A stretch of 64,000 nucleotides of DNA from Paramarasmius palmivorus (lineage: Eukaryota > Basidiomycota > Agaricomycetes > Agaricales > Marasmiaceae). A program made the position numbers and the translations under genes. The notes under the pieces were generated by a model. That model worked only from the letters and a program-made list of their open reading frames with translations. It did not search any database and had not been told where the DNA came from. Each line of letters opens with the position of its first letter. Position 1 is the first letter of the stretch. The DNA is taken from NCBI GenBank assembly GCA_037176845.1, contig JAYKXP010000178.1, positions 1 through 64,000 on the forward strand, read 5' to 3'. This document shows, one piece after another, positions 58,579-64,000 of this stretch.

Positions 58579-60145
58579 GTGATACACCTGACTTTAATCA
58601 CTTCTTTTTCGAACGCAAATATGCTAGTTTTGCACGTTATCATTGTTGCATAAACCCATAATGGTTATAGAAGGACTAGTATGAGCCCTGAATAGCTAGT
58701 CATTGGACAGAAGGTGTTTTAGGTGGTTATATTAGTGGATCATAGTACATGGTATGCCCCACATGGATATCTGACCACCACTATTACTTCTACCAGTGGT
58801 TGTTGAAGTACAATCACCTCCTGAAAACTGTAGGGAGAAGGTCTCTAAGTGAAATCACTACAGACTACATCTAGATTACCTACCAAACGCACCAAAGGGA
58901 TTCTTTCAAGTTAATTTACCCCTTCATACACACCAGAGAGTTATACTGGCTCAGGCATCACTTGGGACTGATGGCAGAGGGGGAAACTGATTGGAAATCA
59001 CTGATGCCAGATACAGCAAGGGTCTAGAGACCTGTCGGCCAAAGTTGAACCTATTGATCAGAGCAGAGGCAAAGCTGTTCAAACCGTTGTTACGGTGGCG
59101 GAAGCAGATTCCCTCTGATATACCTTATTGGAACACGTCCACATGAAGTGGATAAGAAAATTTAGAGGTGGTGTTATGTGGAAGAATGATGTTGAGCAAT
59201 GAGGAGCTCGGGAGGACCCTGCCAGGCCTCTGATTGGTGGAAAAGTGCTTGGCACATGGAAAAGAAAATTTTATAAAGGCTAAACGCCTACCTGTCAGCC
59301 AGGATTCAACTTCTATACCTTAAAACAGAGTGTTACCACTCAATCGTCACGCTATTTGTGCCAAATATAGATGTTGTGACCTACAGATTTCCCTGATATG
59401 TATATTTTCTTGTTGTATCTCTCTCCCAACTCTGTTTCATCTCTTTTCCATCTCATTCCGCAGTTATTCCGACTCAGATTACCTATTATTCAGTTTATTC
59501 ACCTTGGACAGAATAAAAAGGACACCAAATGTACAGGAACTGCAGAGGATTCTGCCCCCCACTTGCACATTATGTGTTGTATGTGGTTATCATATGAATA
59601 GATTGCTATTGTCCAATCAGAACTCTCCCCAAGTCAGGCCCTAGCCTTATTGAAAATACTAGTTGAGATCTTACTGCAGACAAGAACTTGAGAGGTCACA
59701 ATAAAGACCAAGTTGTTGGCTTTGTGTATTGCTCTACACTTCTCCTATTAGTGAAACTTTATACTAGTTTGTTTTGGTGACGATCTGGAAGTGTTTTAAC
59801 TGGTTGGGTTACACTTTAGCATTATAGAGAAGGCCTCAGTTTTGGTAATTAAGCTTCCTTGCTTGTGTGCTTTATAGAAGACAGTTTTGGTGGCTGTTTT
59901 CCAGCAGTTGTGCTGTAGTTTTACCTTAGAGAGAGTCAGATCACTTGAGGCAGTTTAGATTGAACCAAGATCAGCTTCATATAGCCCTTGGCGCCTTATT
60001 TCCGAGCTTATAGAAGCAAGGACAACCCTACTACGCATCTATACAGGTGTACTTTCCTAGAACTTTGACAAATAGAAGTGATTTTACTCCTCTTGAGACC
60101 AAGCTTGAGTAGATATCTCTAAGTGCGGCAACTCTGATCACACTG
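58579..60145 (+). repeat. Left arm of a large imperfect palindrome (LTR-like)
   Basis: Starts TGATACACCTGACTTTAATC and ends GGCAACTCTGATCACA, a TG...CA form. The reverse complement of 60,327-62,003 aligns with it along its length, for example GGACTAGTATGAGCCCTGAA at 58,672 against 61,885-61,904. The arms are clearly diverged, with many substitutions and small gaps, so the structure is old. No protein is recognised. Confidence 0.65.
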
Positions 60146-60326
60146 ATAATGCGTCACAAACAACCTAAGTATAAGTGGTGGGCTCTGCAACTTTGGGTCA
60201 CTAATAGAACTATAGGACACAGCAGAAGCCTAGTAATAGACTACAAATACAAAGATTCAATAGATGCTGGTTATGAACAGCAGCACACTAGTGGTGACTA
60301 GTTGTGCAAGTGTGGTTCGACGTGAT
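60146..60326. other. Centre of the palindrome
   Basis: About 180 bp of non-palindromic sequence separate the two arms. GGTGGGCTCTGCAACT might be a primer-binding-site remnant of an LTR element, which is speculative. Confidence 0.35.
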
Positions 60327-62003
60327 CAGAGTTGCCGTACTTAGAATGGTACACAAACTATAGATCTGAGAGTGATGATATGCTCTTTGTTACTTCAAAA
60401 GCAATCGAGATACACCTTATATTAGGGGCGACTAAAGGTTACGAATGCTTATAATAGGGTAGGAAACAGTCCCAAGTGCTATAGGTAGCGACCTCGAGTT
60501 CAACCAATACTGCCTCAAGTGTACTGATCCTGATAGAATCAAATCAACGAACTGTGCGCAAGCAGGAATCCAACTGACTCTCCAAATGGTCAATCTAGGC
60601 CTCTCTACATCACTAAAGCTTATAAAAGCTAGTCCGATGTCTAATCTCTACACAGAAATGCAATGCAACCAATGCTTAGAGCTACAGATCACAAGCCAGA
60701 ATACTTGATCTCTCTGCCAATACAACTTAAGCTCTTGTATACAGTAAGGTCTCAACTAGACTTTCAATCTAGGGCCTGTCCTGAGGAAGTGGAAGCGAAT
60801 GCAAAGGTCGTCAATAGATCAACCAGGTCTGATCAGAGGTCGACTTGTAACAAGCATGAAACACCACTGGATCAACTTATATAAGAGGTCCAATCGAAAT
60901 GCACATGTGCCAGCAGATCAACTATCAGATCAAAGAAGTCTATTCAAGCGACAGCCACATACAACCTAATGATATGGGCTAACAGTACACTCTCTCTTCG
61001 TCTTCTCTGCCCTTCTACCTACAAACTGCAAGCCTATATATACTGTCCAGAAATATAAGTAAAGAAATATGTAATAAAAGATGGAAAACAGACGGAATGC
61101 AAGCGTAATAAGTGAGGAACAGAGATAGTCCATAGGAAATATACAAATCAGGAAAATATGACAGTCACAATGTCCATATAAGTCGTTTATGTGTGACTAA
61201 TAAATAAGAATTTCTATCTTTAGACTTAGGAGTTGAATCCTGTGCCTACGGGTTGGCGTTTAGCCTAGTAAAATTTATCTTTTCTTTGCACCAAGGCGCT
61301 TTTCCACCAATGAGAGTCGTTTCCGACTTCTCCACACACCAGAATGCTCAGTCATCCATGTTCTAGACCTGGCATATCTTTTACAAGTCTCCGCATCCAC
61401 AAGGAACACTTCTATAAGCAGTTTATCTTCTATATCAGCCTCTGTACCATGACAACCATATGTGTCACAGTTCTACAGCTTTGCCTCCGTGTCCGATCAA
61501 TAGGAACAACTATGGCCAACAATTCTAGACTCGGCAAGTGCCTTCCATATGCTCTCGGATCATATCTGCCAATGAAGCCGTCTCCTACATCAACTTGGAT
61601 TGTTCCCTTGAACCCGCTCATCTCTTTGGTTGGTCATAAAGAAGTATTAAAAGTGTTTAAAAGCCAATAGTCCCTTTGATATGTCTTAGACCATGCACAG
61701 ACGGTGTACCAGTTGTGATCCAACATAGTACAACTCCCTACAGTTTTCAGGAAAGGGTCTGCATTGACAGAACCACTAATATAAGCTATAGCAGTGGCCA
61801 GATACCCATGTGAAGCATACCATGTAACCATATACCTGCTAATATAAGTGCATCTGACAAGTCCTTGACTTTGACTAGCTATTCAGGGCTCATACTAGTC
61901 CTTCAGAGTCCCAATCATAGCATAACAGAATATAAAAGTGCAATAATGCGTTCGAATAAAAGGTATTAAAAGTCAGGCATATCACCGAACCATACTTGCA
62001 CAA
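60327..62003 (-). repeat. Right arm of the large imperfect palindrome
   Basis: Inverted relative to 58,579-60,145. Read on the minus strand it starts TGATATGCCTGACTTTTAAT and ends CGGCAACTCTGATCACG. Two opposite-facing solo LTRs of one family, or a foldback element, would both give this layout. Confidence 0.65.
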
Positions 62004-62084
62004 CTACACCACAGTAGAGTGCTTTTGTACACTGAGAGCAGTCATAGTATTAGGTGATTTCACCAAAACTAAGTGGTATTAGCG

Positions 62085-62205
62085 GTGTGAGGCTTATAAA
62101 ACGCTTGTGAACGAGCGAAATATATATGCCAAGTTGTGCGAGTGGGGTTTGACATTGTCAAAGGATCTGTACAATCAACACAAGAAATTAACTAGCACAC
62201 TATTT
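62085..62205 (+). repeat. 120-bp fragment of the 23-kb inverted-arm family
   Basis: TGTGAGGCTTATAAAACGCT through AACTAGCACACTA matches the first 120 bp of the arm at 23,169. It ends abruptly at the Gypsy pol relic. Confidence 0.8.
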
Positions 62206-64000
62206 AATCTTCTCTTTAATGATCCTGCAAACCTCATTGTAGATATCAGGTGGTATAGGAATGTTCTTTTCCACCCAAGGCATATAAGGGATAACAGGAA
62301 ATTTCACAGGAAGAAAGAACTCTTCTTTGAAGGTTCCACCTTCTGAGGTGTCCCATGCAAACACTTTTTCTTGCAGACTCATCATATGATGCATTAATTT
62401 TCTTTCCTTGGGCCATAGAAACCCTTCTGGATGATGGGCATCTATGATAGCTTTTTTTTCCTCATTGTATCTAGCACTCGGAATGAATTCAGGGGGGTTT
62501 GTCAAGAGTGCTGGCATATCCGCTAGCAGATCACCATATATGTGGCGCTCTACCCTAAATTCTGAGGGCAAAGTAGCTTTGACCAGCTTCACTTTCAACA
62601 CAACTGGTTTGTACTTCCCATATACCGACACAGTGTCCTGCATATAAGTTTTTGTCCCAACTCTATTTTCAGCTTGCACGCAAGTCACCACCTCTTCTAC
62701 AAGGAAATGCTTATAGTGCATGACAAACCACTCGAGTCCTCATTCTTTTGCCCCTCGGAGCAGTATAGGCCAGACATCTTGACCATATAACCATTTCCAA
62801 TAAGCTAGGAACCCAGGATTCATGCTATCTGCCATCCAGATTCGCCATTCAATGTCATCATACTGGTCAGACAGCTCATCACTATCGTCACTCAGATCCC
62901 AAGGCACATCTAGTCCCTTGATACCTGTTCTAATTGCTTGTAGATATTTCTCTTTGAACTTCTTAGGTCTGAGCAATTTTAAATCTCGCAATAGGACTTG
63001 TGACACTGACTTTCCAAACAGATGCCCCCATATGGAAATGAAATCTTTATTCTTTATCAACAAGAGCAGGTTTCTGAAACCTAGTCTCCTCTGTTCTAAT
63101 CGTTGGTGTTCTTTTGCTAGGAGAGAAGAGTCCTCGTCACTAGTGGTGAGATATACATCACTCGGATCCACAGTAGGGACCTCTACCAGTTCAAGACCTT
63201 CTCTCCACAAGCTATAGGTTGCCCTATTGTCTTTGTTGCTACTCTTTTGCTCGTAAGACTCTAGGACATTCCTAGCTCGCTCATCTAAAATATTTTTATC
63301 CAGAGCCAACACATATGCTTCTGCTAGTTCATTGTTTTCGAAATTTTCTCTATCAGGGAGTTTATATCCCTCCACTTGTGCTTCCCCATGCTCATCGTAC
63401 CCTATTTTCAGTACAACCTCTCCATGCTCACTGATTATATCCTCAAGGAAGTCTGAAAATTTGCTGCAGCTTCTTCCTTCTTTGGTTCCCCTTCCTGATG
63501 CTTTTCCACCCCTGCATTCCCATCCATCGGTACCAGGGTTGGTTCTTTCCTAGCGCGGATCTTCTTTCCCATGCCCCTAGGATAGGTACCTATAGTACAC
63601 TTTCTCCCAGAATTAGGACAAGTAACGGTGATGAACTGTTCACCATCAGGGAAGTTCTTGATCACAGAAGAAGTTAACATGTCAAAGGATTGTCCTAGGA
63701 GGACTTGGAACAGAGGATCATCAACTATATGAACTTGCAAGAACACAGTAATGTCTCCAAACTCAAACAGTACATTCCGAGTGATGCCTTTGGTTGATTT
63801 CAGCTGCCCATTAGCACTGCATATGCAAGGTAACTGTAGAATCCCAGCTTACTCCCAAACCAACTGCTACTAGGGTTGACATAACTACAATCTGCAAGCC
63901 ACAGTCCTTGATGTTTTCTACTTCCTTGTTCGACCCATTGATTTTAGGGAAGACAACTCAGAGGTTGTCAGAATTACTAGCCACTATGATCACATCTTTT
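62200..64000 (-). pseudogene. Ty3/Gypsy protease-to-RT-linker relic (runs off the window)
   Basis: On the minus strand the end of an aspartic protease region (FQVLLGQSFDMLTSSVIKNF, YPRGMGKK) is followed by a long acidic linker. Then comes the conserved stretch preceding Gypsy reverse transcriptase in Agaricomycetes: YKPVVLKVKLVKATLP, FLWPKERKLMHHMMSLQEK, EEFFLPVKFPVIPYMPW, IPIPPDIYNEVCRIIKEKIK. A one-base frameshift lies near 63,455 and a TGA (GAKE*GLEW) at about 62,737. The frame is cut at about 62,205, where the arm-family fragment begins, so the reverse transcriptase, RNase H and integrase are missing. The upstream part, possibly including gag, lies beyond the window end. It could belong to the same lineage as the gag relic at 4.7-5.9 kb. 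Confidence 0.7.

Noticed and set aside
1..64000. CRISPR arrays, rRNA genes or bacterial operons
   Set aside because: No regularly spaced direct repeats, rRNA segments or Shine-Dalgarno/operon structure; the window is clearly eukaryotic.

Overview
The window looks like repeat-rich accessory DNA from a filamentous basidiomycete, most likely an Agaricomycete. Genes on both strands are cut by short (about 40-95 nt) GT-AG introns. The recognisable families are ones expanded in that group: KDZ (Kyakuja-Dileera-Zisupton) transposases, a TET/JBP 2-oxoglutarate dioxygenase, Plavaka-like, Copia and Gypsy elements, a Pif1-helicase/peptidase pseudogene, and two lineage-specific protein families. No housekeeping gene was found. 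The species cannot be named from the sequence alone.

Positions 1-22,450 are gene-dense and keep many CpG. A decayed copy of an Agaricomycete orphan family lies at 1.2-2.8 kb, then a rearranged copy of a recurrent repeat (R1), then a Gypsy gag relic. The centre is a compact four-gene cluster at 6.4-13.7 kb: a KDZ transposase with a CxC2 zinc cluster (1,137 aa, nine exons), a divergent 182-aa protein, a 155-aa protein, and a TET/JBP dioxygenase (501 aa, six exons). All four splice into uninterrupted frames, so the cluster looks like a recent or functional KDZ transposon carrying a 5-methylcytosine oxidase. Two uncharacterised genes, a protein with an RNase H1-type N-terminal (viroplasmin-like) domain, and an intact 833-aa orphan-family gene follow.

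Positions 22,450-64,000 are AT-richer, strongly CpG-depleted and made mostly of dead mobile DNA. In order: a second KDZ relic of a different subtype enclosed by inverted 0.94-kb arms; a Copia element with an intact 1,326-codon frame but no 5' LTR, its gag replaced by a duplicated piece of its own pol; about 7 kb with no recognisable gene; further R1 copies; a Pif1/USP-like pseudogene split by an insertion; a solo copy of the Copia LTR; a Plavaka-like relic; a third KDZ relic; a large imperfect palindrome of LTR-like arms; and a Gypsy protease/pol relic running off the end.

The inferred biological theme is a cytosine-methylated transposon graveyard (TGA/TAG nonsense codons and CpG loss) beside an apparently intact KDZ element whose passenger gene belongs to the family that oxidises methylcytosine. 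Cysteine occupies the position where I expect the conserved 2-oxoglutarate-binding arginine of that enzyme, so its activity is uncertain.
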